The notes under the pieces are model-generated. The model saw nothing but the letters and a program-made list of their open reading frames with translations, ran no database searches and was not told the origin of the DNA. This document shows positions 7,751 to 15,745 of a DNA stretch of 19,427 nt, piece by piece (the stretch's first letter is position 1; each line of letters starts with the position of its first letter). Made by a program: the position numbers and the translations under genes. Source of the stretch: an uncultured Catenibacillus sp. (GTDB taxonomy: Bacteria > Bacillota > Clostridia > Lachnospirales > Lachnospiraceae); NCBI GenBank assembly GCA_934339005.1, contig CAKRHR010000049.1, forward strand, positions 1 to 19,427, written 5' to 3'.

Positions 7751-7756
7751 AACATT

Positions 7757-10700
7757 ATGAAGAAAGTAAAGGACAGCCGGAAACGATGGAAGCAGCTCGT
7801 TACGATGCTATTAGTTACAGCATTATTAGTTACAGGCACACCGGACATTGTGGGACTTGCTTCGGAAGGACCACAGGAGCAGGTTACGACTGCAGCGGAT
7901 CAGTCAGAAGGTACGCAGGCAGAAGGACAGGCAGAAGCTGCGCAGGAAAAAGAAGCGATATCGGAAGAACCTGTTGAACAACAGGATACATCCGCCCAGC
8001 AAGACACCGCAGCGAAGCAGGAGAATACAGAGAAGAATACAGAGAATAGAAGTACCGCAGGTACGACCGAGCGTTCTGGGAACTCACAGAACAGTCACGA
8101 AAAGGACAAGGCCGCATCTGGGGCTAAAAGTGGTGGCTCTTCTACTTCAAAAGTAAGAGAAACAGAGAAGAATAATAAAAATAAAGAAGATAAAGATACG
8201 AAGACAGAATACACATACAGAGGAAGCGCCATTCAGGCAAAGGTTACCTTAAAGGATGCCGAGGATCTTTCCGATGAGGCAGACTTACGTGTAAAGCAGA
8301 CAACGGTAGCGAACAAGATAAAGACACAGATCATTAATAAGGCAGTCGGCGAGGAGAACACACAGCTCGTAGAATCCGTAAAAGCCTATGATCTTTCCTT
8401 TATCCTTAACGGAAAGAGTGTGGATCCTTCCGGAAGTATGCAGGTAACACTTGCAAACCTTGGAACAAAGAGCGGACAGAACACACTTATTTATCAGGTA
8501 ACAGATGACGGACAGGTAAAGAATACCGATGCGGTACAGACCGGAAGCGATGCGATGCAGTTTGCAGCGAAGAGTCTTTGTACCTATGTTGTACTTACTT
8601 ATACGACCATATCCGATGTGAATGGTAATGACATTACAACATTATACCCGGCTATGGTTACTGCAGCACAGACACAGCTTGAGAGCAAAGAAGATGGCAA
8701 TGTTCCAGTAGAATCCTGGACACGTACCAAGACCCCACTTGTACTGAAAGATACGACAGGGAAGAAGGCACTTGCATGGACATGGAGTGACATCGCAGGT
8801 ATTGATCTTTCTCTTGATAATGACAGCCAGATCTGGAACGGATCCCGTTCCTACGGCAAGCACACATCCACTTCTTTAAAGAACGGCAGAGTAACGGCCA
8901 AGAGTGGAAAGTTATATGATTCCGCTCTGTGGAAGAACGAAGGAAAAGCAGGAAAAGATACAACGATTACCCGCATTCGTGGAGAATTTACGATAACAGA
9001 TAAGAACAAGAACAACTATGCCTATACTTTAAAGCCAGTCACAGACAGTGAGAATATCTATGCGAAGGACAACATGTTTGTCTTTGTCTATCCAAAGGAT
9101 GTGGAACTGACAGACGATAACTACATGGATTATCTTGCATTCTGGACAGGATCTTTGGCAGATGCCGGAGAGAAGGAACGCACCTTCCACGGAAGAACGG
9201 CATCGAACTATACACAGAGAACACCGGCTGAGAACGTCTCCGTTCTTACAGACGGATGGCACATGACTGCAGCCTGCAACAATGCAGGAAGCATTATCAC
9301 AAGCACAGATGCAAGTGATTACTATGTAGACGTAATCAGCATGACAGACAGCAGCAACGGCGGCATGTACCGATTCAAATTGGTGAAGGAAAAGAAAGAG
9401 AAGACACAGTTTACATTCAGAAACTTAGACACCAATGCCAAGACAGGTAAAGGTGGCGCAGTATTTGAATTATACAAAGACGGCGTACATTACAGCGCAC
9501 AGTCCGAGAACGAAGAAGGACGCGTTACATTTAACATCGTAAAGCCGGAAGGCTCCGATACAGATGTGTATACATTAAAAGAAACCAAAGCCCCAGAAGG
9601 CTATGACAAGATCACAACAACGTGGAAAGTATTAGTAAGCAGCGAAGGCGTTACTATGGTAAAAGACACCGAAGGCAACGAGATGCCGAAGTATCCAGAT
9701 GGAACTTACGTTGTCAGCAGCGCAAAGACAGACGAAGCAGACAGCACCGAGCAGACCGCAAAGACTCCTTCCGTAATCCGCGAATATAAGAGTAACGATG
9801 TCAAGACATATGTTATTGTGAATAAAAATAAGACAAAGGAGATTACAGTAACAATACATCATTATCAATCTGGAACTAATAATAAGATTTATGCGGATGA
9901 TGTGAAGACATTAGCTGTAGGAGCATCTATTAGTGACTATACGAAAGCAAAAAACTGGGCTGTTACACAAGTGAAATTAAATAATGAGGAACAGAGCAAC
10001 ACAAACTTTGATTTAACAGGAGATTCAACAATAGATGTTTATTATTCTCCAAAAGAGAAAAATATAGAGACAGATGTTGCATTTTACGATTATACCTTAA
10101 AAGCTGGTCAGGTTGGTGATAACTATTACTCTATTAATCAGACATCTAATTACAAGAATAATGGAAAAAAGAAATTATCTGCAGGTACGGCAACTAATCA
10201 GCAGAATTATCCATCATATTGTTATAGTGATTGGAGAGGCAATCTTTATGATTATAATAATGAAGGAAGGAACATAGTAACAGGATTAGTAAAAGGCTTA
10301 GGTACGGATGGAAATGTAGAATTTAATTATGATGAGCCAGGATTTTTCGTAAACTCTGATCTGACGGCAGAAGACAATTTTTATAATAGCTATGAGAAGT
10401 CTACTCGATATTTAAGAAAGTATTATAATGATTATAAGTTAAACTTTGATCAAAAAGGAGACACCTATACATTAAAATCGGTAAAACATGGTCAAAACAC
10501 GACAAATGCAGGAAGTAATTTCTTCCCATTAGATGATAAGAAATTGTCATACGAGGAAACCGAATATAAAGGAGATCATAATTATTATTTTGGTATGAGA
10601 TATGATGTTGAATTTACTATTGGTGATTATGTAGGTCCTTTAAATTATAGTTTTACTGGAGATGATGATTTATGGGTTATTCTGGATGGTAAAAAAGTTG

Positions 10701-13700
10701 TTGTTGATTTGGGCGGTATTCATACTGCTGTTACAGGAACAACTGATTTATGGAAAGATTTGAAGTTGAATCCAACATCATTAACCAAAGAACAGAGATC
10801 ACAAAAACATACATTAACAATCTTGTATATGGAAAGAGGAGGTTATGCATCAAATTGTAATATGAAATTTACTCTCCCATCAGCAGAAATTGTTGAAGTA
10901 ACAAAGCCAAAATATTCTTTTACAATTCATAAAGAGAGCACAGACGGTAAAAGTTTAGCAGGTGCAGAATTTAAACTGACAAAAGATAACGAGACTACAT
11001 CTACTACGCTTACTACAGCATCTAATGGCTATGCAACATTTTTAAATTTAGCAGCAGGCAGTTATACATTAGAAGAGACACAGGCACCATCTGGATATGA
11101 AAAATTAATGGATGCTAATGGTAATCCAATACAATGGACGGTAACAGTAAACGGGCAAGGAGAGGTAACTGTAAAGCAACAGGGTAGCGATACAGAAGTA
11201 GGGAAAGATGCATGGGATAATTATCTTATATGCAATCCAAAAGTTGCGCAACTTCCAGCACCCGATCATCAAAAGTATATTAAATCGCACGGTAAGGATA
11301 AGTACACACTGACATTAGATGTAACAGGAAAAGTTGGAGAGGCAGATCCAATAGATATCCTACTGATTGTTGATAAGTCGGGTAGTATGGAGGGCGATGG
11401 AGTTGATAATGTAAATACTGCTATTTCTAAACTGACGGAAACATTAAAAAATGCTAATATACGGGCACAGGTTAAGCTGGCGGTTGTAACGTTTAGTGGA
11501 AATGACAACCGTTATGGTAATGATAGCCCGTGGGATGATGCAGACTGTCCACCAGAACAAGATTGGATTGATTTAAATAATTTTAACTGGAGTTTAAACA
11601 ACCCTACTGGCGGTACAAACTGGCAGGCAGGTATTAAAAAAGGTGAAGAAGTATTACAAACTGGTTCAGGAACTAAGAAGTACGTGGTATTTTTAACAGA
11701 TGGAAATCCTACCTTTAGATATAATAATTCGTCTGGGTATACAGAAGGCAATGGAAGTAACGATTCATATAGATATAATTATAATGCGGCAATAACAGAA
11801 TGGAACAACTCCCCGACACTAAAAGCAGCAACTGGCAAGTATGTTATAGATGCTACTTCAAATGGAAGTGCAAATTGTGAAACACTGGCACAGACTTTAT
11901 CTGGTAACTATTTAATAGGAAATAATACAAACTCTATTACAGATAGTTTTAAAAAAATTGCTGAGGCAATTGCTTATCCATCCTATAATAATGTAACGAT
12001 TACTGATACACTAAGTGAGTATGCAGAATTTACTACAAAGGACAGACCTGCAATTCAGGTGTATAAAGGACATAAAACTTATACAAAAGATGCATCAGGT
12101 ACAATTACAGGTATTCAAAGTGTAACTGAAAAGACACTATTAGCAGAAGGTACAGACTATGAGTATACTTATGATCCTTCTACAAAAACTGTAACGGTTA
12201 AGTTAAATGGAGACCTTAAAAATGGAGACCTTAAAAATGGAGAACTTGAACAAGATATAACCTATTGGATAGAATTTGATATTAAACCGACAGAAAAAGC
12301 GTATAAGGAATATTTAACTGATGGTGGATATGGACAAACCAAAGGTGATTTACTTACAGATGCACCTGATAATACATCAAGTTCAAATAAGTCTGGTTTC
12401 TATTCTAATTCCGGTGCCAAGGTAACTTATAAAGTAGATGATAGTGCTACGAAAGGTGCAGATTATAACAAGCCAGTTATTCAGGTGACACCAGATACTA
12501 CTAAACAGGTTGTTGAGAAAAAGTGGATTGGTGATGCAGAAAGTTCTGTAGATGTTAAACTGACAGCTAAGGTTACAATCGGAAATGAAGAAAAAGAACT
12601 TTCTCATGAAACATATAAGAGTCTGCCAGATCAGATGCAGAAGACTTTGAATAAGGATAATAACTGGAAAGCTACATGGAGTAATCTTCCAACAAAATAT
12701 TATTATGAAGATACTACTAATAAAACTATTCAGTCTGCGGATATTGCCTATTCAGTAGATGAAGTTAATGTTCCACAAGGATATGCTAAGGATATTTCTA
12801 ATCCAGTTAGTTCAGAGAACGGAAAAGTAATTACAACAACAATTACTAATCGACAGTTTATAATTGAAAAAGTCTGGACAGATAAACAAAGTGATTCTCA
12901 TCCGACTATGGAACAAGAAGTCCATCCACAATCTCAAAATATTGTAATTGGCATTTATAAGCCAGGAACTGATGGAACTAAAGAAAAACCATTTTCGACA
13001 GATAATCTGATAGCAAATGTAACTTTGAATAAAGGAAATAGTTGGAAAGCAACGATTCCAAGTTCGTTAGGTGTCGATTATAAATACTATGTTATTAGAG
13101 AACTTAAAGAAGATAAGGATGGTTCCACAATAATAAATGATACAAAGTATTCCGTAATTAAAGATAGTGAGAATATGGTAGTAGATAATGCCTCCTATAA
13201 AGTATCTTATAGTAAAGAGGATGAAGCACAAAAAGCTTATAAGTGTATAGTAACAAATACACGATTGAATACGATAACAATCAATAAAGTGGATAGTAAT
13301 GATCAGCCATTGGATGGAGCAGAATTTTCTCTTGAAAAGAAAGATTCCTCTAATAATTGGAAAGTTATCAGCACAGAAACAAGTAAAAATGGAACTTTGA
13401 AATTTAGTGATCTTGAAGATGGCCAATACAGAATTACAGAAACAAAATCACCGGCGGGTCATAGTTTATTAGCAAATTCAATTAATGTTACTCTTCCAAT
13501 GACGCTTGATTCTACACAGGAAGGTTTAGAAAAAGGAAAAGGTATAACAAAGGAAGATGGAAAAGTTTACTATTATGATTTGACCTACACCATCAAAAAC
13601 AACAAACTCTTCAACATGCCGGCTTCTGGTGGCAGATTCAAAGCCACACTCATCGGTATAGCAGTTATGATTATGGCAGCAGGATGTTACATCCTTCGTC

Positions 13701-13723
13701 ACAGACGCAAAAGAATAATCTAA
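7757..13723 (+). CDS. Very large LPXTG-type surface adhesin, probable pilus tip protein (fibro-slime-like, vWA, SpaA/Cna-B domains)
   Basis: A 1988-residue secreted, wall-anchored protein. Order: signal peptide (1-~36); Gln/Glu/Ser-rich low-complexity stretch (~37-150); an N-terminal domain I do not recognise (to ~540); SpaA-like domain with E-box YTLKETKAPEGY (~548-660); a beta-rich linker domain; a fibro-slime-like region with DDDLWVILDGKKVVVDLGG (~940-1040); SpaA-like domain with YTLEETQAPSGY (~1052-1150); von Willebrand A domain (~1180-1411) with an intact MIDAS D1206-K-S1208-G-S1210 and T1314-D1315-G; an isopeptide-type domain (~1413-1577); two Cna-B domains (~1582-1835); a SpaA-like domain with YRITETKSPAGH (~1837-1915); then MPASG (1954-1958), a membrane helix and a basic tail. 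vWA proteins of this kind form pilus tips and bind host matrix in streptococci and enterococci; the ligand here is unknown. Base composition is mosaic (see findings). First gene of the pilus locus. Confidence 0.9.
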   Translation: MKKVKDSRKRWKQLVTMLLVTALLVTGTPDIVGLASEGPQEQVTTAADQSEGTQAEGQAEAAQEKEAISEEPVEQQDTSAQQDTAAKQENTEKNTENRSTAGTTERSGNSQNSHEKDKAASGAKSGGSSTSKVRETEKNNKNKEDKDTKTEYTYRGSAIQAKVTLKDAEDLSDEADLRVKQTTVANKIKTQIINKAVGEENTQLVESVKAYDLSFILNGKSVDPSGSMQVTLANLGTKSGQNTLIYQVTDDGQVKNTDAVQTGSDAMQFAAKSLCTYVVLTYTTISDVNGNDITTLYPAMVTAAQTQLESKEDGNVPVESWTRTKTPLVLKDTTGKKALAWTWSDIAGIDLSLDNDSQIWNGSRSYGKHTSTSLKNGRVTAKSGKLYDSALWKNEGKAGKDTTITRIRGEFTITDKNKNNYAYTLKPVTDSENIYAKDNMFVFVYPKDVELTDDNYMDYLAFWTGSLADAGEKERTFHGRTASNYTQRTPAENVSVLTDGWHMTAACNNAGSIITSTDASDYYVDVISMTDSSNGGMYRFKLVKEKKEKTQFTFRNLDTNAKTGKGGAVFELYKDGVHYSAQSENEEGRVTFNIVKPEGSDTDVYTLKETKAPEGYDKITTTWKVLVSSEGVTMVKDTEGNEMPKYPDGTYVVSSAKTDEADSTEQTAKTPSVIREYKSNDVKTYVIVNKNKTKEITVTIHHYQSGTNNKIYADDVKTLAVGASISDYTKAKNWAVTQVKLNNEEQSNTNFDLTGDSTIDVYYSPKEKNIETDVAFYDYTLKAGQVGDNYYSINQTSNYKNNGKKKLSAGTATNQQNYPSYCYSDWRGNLYDYNNEGRNIVTGLVKGLGTDGNVEFNYDEPGFFVNSDLTAEDNFYNSYEKSTRYLRKYYNDYKLNFDQKGDTYTLKSVKHGQNTTNAGSNFFPLDDKKLSYEETEYKGDHNYYFGMRYDVEFTIGDYVGPLNYSFTGDDDLWVILDGKKVVVDLGGIHTAVTGTTDLWKDLKLNPTSLTKEQRSQKHTLTILYMERGGYASNCNMKFTLPSAEIVEVTKPKYSFTIHKESTDGKSLAGAEFKLTKDNETTSTTLTTASNGYATFLNLAAGSYTLEETQAPSGYEKLMDANGNPIQWTVTVNGQGEVTVKQQGSDTEVGKDAWDNYLICNPKVAQLPAPDHQKYIKSHGKDKYTLTLDVTGKVGEADPIDILLIVDKSGSMEGDGVDNVNTAISKLTETLKNANIRAQVKLAVVTFSGNDNRYGNDSPWDDADCPPEQDWIDLNNFNWSLNNPTGGTNWQAGIKKGEEVLQTGSGTKKYVVFLTDGNPTFRYNNSSGYTEGNGSNDSYRYNYNAAITEWNNSPTLKAATGKYVIDATSNGSANCETLAQTLSGNYLIGNNTNSITDSFKKIAEAIAYPSYNNVTITDTLSEYAEFTTKDRPAIQVYKGHKTYTKDASGTITGIQSVTEKTLLAEGTDYEYTYDPSTKTVTVKLNGDLKNGDLKNGELEQDITYWIEFDIKPTEKAYKEYLTDGGYGQTKGDLLTDAPDNTSSSNKSGFYSNSGAKVTYKVDDSATKGADYNKPVIQVTPDTTKQVVEKKWIGDAESSVDVKLTAKVTIGNEEKELSHETYKSLPDQMQKTLNKDNNWKATWSNLPTKYYYEDTTNKTIQSADIAYSVDEVNVPQGYAKDISNPVSSENGKVITTTITNRQFIIEKVWTDKQSDSHPTMEQEVHPQSQNIVIGIYKPGTDGTKEKPFSTDNLIANVTLNKGNSWKATIPSSLGVDYKYYVIRELKEDKDGSTIINDTKYSVIKDSENMVVDNASYKVSYSKEDEAQKAYKCIVTNTRLNTITINKVDSNDQPLDGAEFSLEKKDSSNNWKVISTETSKNGTLKFSDLEDGQYRITETKSPAGHSLLANSINVTLPMTLDSTQEGLEKGKGITKEDGKVYYYDLTYTIKNNKLFNMPASGGRFKATLIGIAVMIMAAGCYILRHRRKRII
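12206..12250 (+). repeat. In-frame 15-bp tandem repeat (three units) in the adhesin
   Basis: Two identical 15-bp units and a third degenerate one encode NGDLK-NGDLK-NGELE at about residues 1484-1498, in the domain after vWA. Unit gain or loss would keep the frame. Confidence 0.85.
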
Positions 13724-13764
13724 CACATTACCAAGATGCAAACTGCATAGTAACAACATATACA

Positions 13765-13795
13765 CTCTGCTCATCATTTGGGGTGAGGGGCAGAG
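13765..13795 (+). promoter_or_regulatory. Hairpin between adhesin and major pilin genes
   Basis: CTCTG (13765-13769) pairs with CAGAG (13791-13795), and CTCA (13770-13773) with TGAG (13784-13787), leaving a three-G bulge. There is no U-tract after it, so it looks more like an mRNA processing or stability element than a terminator. Confidence 0.45.
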
Positions 13796-13813
13796 ACAAA
13801 TAATATAAGTTAT

Positions 13814-13835
13814 AACAAAGCTCATTCGCTTTGTT
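13814..13835 (+). promoter_or_regulatory. Second hairpin before the major pilin gene
   Basis: AACAAAG (13814-13820) and CTTTGTT (13829-13835) form a perfect 7-bp stem around CTCATTCG; an AT-rich tail follows. The tip GCTCATTCGC is identical to the tip of hairpin 1 in the palindromic element (2960-2969). It could partly terminate or stabilise RNA between the tip and backbone genes. Confidence 0.5.
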
Positions 13836-13871
13836 CATAATATAGAAACACAAAGCCACTTCATAAAACAC

Positions 13872-13886
13872 AAAGAAAGCGGGGAA
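13872..13886 (+). promoter_or_regulatory. Shared 15-mer / divergent ribosome binding site of the major pilin
   Basis: The same AAAGAAAGCGGGGAA as before the adhesin, again ending 6 nt before the ATG. It supports 13893 as the pilin start. Confidence 0.6.
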
Positions 13887-13892
13887 TAATTT

Positions 13893-15476
13893 ATGAAAAA
13901 ATTATTAAAACAATTATTAGCTGTAACAACGGCAATCATGATGGCAATTACCTTATTACCAGCAATGGCAAATGCGGAGGAAACAGCAAGAGAAAAGGGT
14001 ACACTTCAGATTATTAAACATGGTAAAGATACAGAGACGTTACTTCCTGGTGCAGAGTTTACTTTTTATAAGTTAGCAAGTATTACAAATTCTACAGGAA
14101 CTAGTGCTGGGAAAGATTGGAAATACGCTGTAGAAGAACACTACAAGAACGCATTAGGAGGAAGTACTGAAGTAAAGAATCTTAATGATCTTCCATCCAA
14201 AACTTGGGAAGAGAAAATAGATGATCTTTCTGTATTAGCAGAATCAGATAAGAATGGCATTAAAAGTGGATTAACAGCTGATGGAAAAAATGAGACACAG
14301 AAGGGTTATACAACTTCAAAAGAGCTTGATTTTGGTGTTTATCTCGTAAAGGAAACAACAACTCCTAGTGGACATGTTGGAGGAGAACCTTTTATAGTAT
14401 CCATTCCATCTACAAATAACTATAATTATGGTAAAGAGGGAGGAAAAACAGCGTCAGAAAACGGTACTGATTTTGTTTATGATATCGTAGCAGCACCTAA
14501 AAACAGTGAAGTTCCAATTACAAAAAAAGCTAACGATACATCTGTTGCAATTGGGCAGACGGTAACTTACACAGTAAATACTACAATTCCTAAATATGGT
14601 ACAGAATATTTTTATAAGAAAGATAATAAGTATGTAGTTCCAACATTTGAAGTATATGATAAGTTATCTGATGGTCTCACTTTAGATAAGAAGTCAATCA
14701 AAGTTAAAGTAGGAGACGCTGAAATTGCTCAAGAAAACAACTATACAATTCAGTTTGATACAGATTCAAAAACTTTCATTCTTAGTTTTACATCAGGATA
14801 TTTACAGGATATGGAAACTTCTCAGGCGATTACAATAACATATAATGCAACAGTAAATGAGAACGCTGTTTACCAAAATGGTAACACTGCAGGTGTAAAA
14901 TATAGTAATAAACCAGGAGAAACTACAGAAGGAGATCCTGTTGAAAGTAAAGAAGATGTTTATACATATGGTATAGATCTTACAAAAACTGGTGATAAAG
15001 ATGGAGACAAAACAGGTTTAAATGGTGCAGAGTTTACATTATCCTCATCAACTAAGAATTTATTCAAAGTTCGTATTAATGGAACAACAGTAGTGGTTAC
15101 AGATGAAAAAGGAAATCCAGTAGATACAATAACGGGAAATATAACTAATGAAAAAGGTAAATTAGTTTTCAATGGACTGGCTGAAGGAACATATACATTA
15201 ACAGAGACAAAAGCTCCTGCGGGATATACTTTATTAAAGAATCCTATTACAATTATAATTGAAGCTAATGAGGATGGAACAATTAAGAGTGCAACTGTTA
15301 ATGGAAAAACAACTGAAGCAACAAAAGGTGTAGTTCCAGTTAATATTAAAAACCATAGTGGCTTTACTCTTCCTGGTACCGGTGGTATGGGTACATACAT
15401 CTTCACGATCGGTGGTCTTGTAGTTATGGCTGGTGCTGTTCTTCTCCTTGTTTCTTCTAAGAAGAAAAGAGCATAG
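13893..15476 (+). CDS. Major (backbone) pilin, isopeptide-forming, LPGTG-anchored
   Basis: A 527-residue secreted pilin. The signal peptide covers ~1-28 (ending ANA). The N-terminal domain starts GTLQIIKHGKDTETLLPGAEF and leads to the pilin motif F194-x3-I198-x-A200-x-P202-K203, a variant of W-x3-V-x-V-x-P-K whose lysine accepts the next subunit during sortase C polymerisation. A middle isopeptide-type domain (about 205-350) and a C-terminal Cna-B-like domain with E-box YTLTETKAPAGY follow. The sorting signal is LPGTG (493-497), a membrane helix and KKKRA. The canonical sorting motif, pilin lysine, E-box and position between tip gene and sortases indicate the backbone subunit. The coding sequence is AT-rich between signal peptide and sorting signal. 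It is 169 nt downstream of the adhesin gene, a gap holding two hairpins. Confidence 0.9.
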   Translation: MKKLLKQLLAVTTAIMMAITLLPAMANAEETAREKGTLQIIKHGKDTETLLPGAEFTFYKLASITNSTGTSAGKDWKYAVEEHYKNALGGSTEVKNLNDLPSKTWEEKIDDLSVLAESDKNGIKSGLTADGKNETQKGYTTSKELDFGVYLVKETTTPSGHVGGEPFIVSIPSTNNYNYGKEGGKTASENGTDFVYDIVAAPKNSEVPITKKANDTSVAIGQTVTYTVNTTIPKYGTEYFYKKDNKYVVPTFEVYDKLSDGLTLDKKSIKVKVGDAEIAQENNYTIQFDTDSKTFILSFTSGYLQDMETSQAITITYNATVNENAVYQNGNTAGVKYSNKPGETTEGDPVESKEDVYTYGIDLTKTGDKDGDKTGLNGAEFTLSSSTKNLFKVRINGTTVVVTDEKGNPVDTITGNITNEKGKLVFNGLAEGTYTLTETKAPAGYTLLKNPITIIIEANEDGTIKSATVNGKTTEATKGVVPVNIKNHSGFTLPGTGGMGTYIFTIGGLVVMAGAVLLLVSSKKKRA

Positions 15477-15517
15477 TCAGCAGCGATAGCGCACAGACTG
15501 ATTAGGACTTAATATTT

Positions 15518-15535
15518 GAACAAATTTGAACAAAT
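15518..15535 (+). repeat. Tandem GAACAAAT octamer after the major pilin gene
   Basis: GAACAAAT at 15518-15525 and 15528-15535, 10 bp apart start to start (about one helical turn). The same octamer recurs at 19367-19374 with its inverse at 19395-19402 in front of the promoter at the window end. Confidence 0.6.
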
Positions 15536-15572
15536 ACGTTTTATTTAAATTATGAAGTGAATCTGATATATA

Positions 15573-15594
15573 CTGCGGGCGTTTACGCCCGCAG
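15573..15594 (+). terminator. GC-rich hairpin between major pilin and sortase genes
   Basis: CTGCGGGCG (15573-15581), loop TTTA, CGCCCGCAG (15586-15594): a perfect 9-bp, very GC-rich stem in AT-rich surroundings. A T-run (15605-15610) comes only after ten purine-rich bases, so termination is probably partial. A likely effect is high pilin but lower sortase mRNA, or 3'-end protection of the pilin message. Confidence 0.6.
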
Positions 15595-15616
15595 GTGAAA
15601 AAGGTTTTTTGTGTGG

Positions 15617-15689
15617 ATGCTTCACTGATTAGTGGAGCCAGGCAGTGACCGAGTGGTGGGACTGCCGCTCAATACAAAGCATACTTTTT
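15617..15689 (+). promoter_or_regulatory. Structured leader upstream of the sortase genes, switch-like
   Basis: GCTTCACT (15619-15626) can pair with AGTGGAGC (15631-15638, one G-U) and GGCAGT (15641-15646) with ACTGCC (15661-15666). A competing stem, ATGCTT (15617-15622) with AAGCAT (15677-15682), is followed by ACTTTTT. The first hairpin and the closing stem share bases 15619-15622, so they exclude each other. I could not match it to a known riboswitch. Confidence 0.45.
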
Positions 15690-15745
15690 GTCAGGGAGGA
15701 ACCTCATCTGGTTTCTCTCTGGTTTATAACAAGGATGGGAACAGG

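Larger units (their letters stand above)
7259..7756. other. AT-rich intergenic region and leader of the pilus locus
   Basis: No convincing gene in ~500 bp. The first ~180 bp (to 7440) are extremely AT-rich, with weak inverted repeats (ATTAATGA 7303-7310 with 7319-7326; CAACAATAT 7274-7282 with 7365-7373) but no clear U-tailed terminator for the reductase gene. A promoter at 7422-7450 is followed by a terminator-like hairpin at 7466-7497. Downstream, a second weak promoter candidate (7531-7562) and another short hairpin, AAGAAT (7589-7594) with ATTCTT (7606-7611), lie in the ~260 nt before the adhesin gene. I could not match any of this to a known riboswitch class. Confidence 0.6.

Noticed and set aside
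7450..7756. Cyclic-di-GMP or other known riboswitch in the pilus leader
   Set aside because: I looked for the conserved core elements of the common classes I can recall and found none; a covariance-model search was not possible here.
7757..8120. Alternative frames over the adhesin N-terminus
   Set aside because: They lie over the Gln/Glu-rich low-complexity region, lack signal peptides or domains, and are shadows of the adhesin frame.
14960..15406. 148-residue - strand frame opposite the major pilin
   Set aside because: No start signal or domain; an antisense shadow of the Thr/Lys-rich pilin sequence.
15632..15745. Upstream start for sortase 1
   Set aside because: The extra 38 residues are translated structured leader DNA and would place non-membrane sequence ahead of the normal N-terminal helix.
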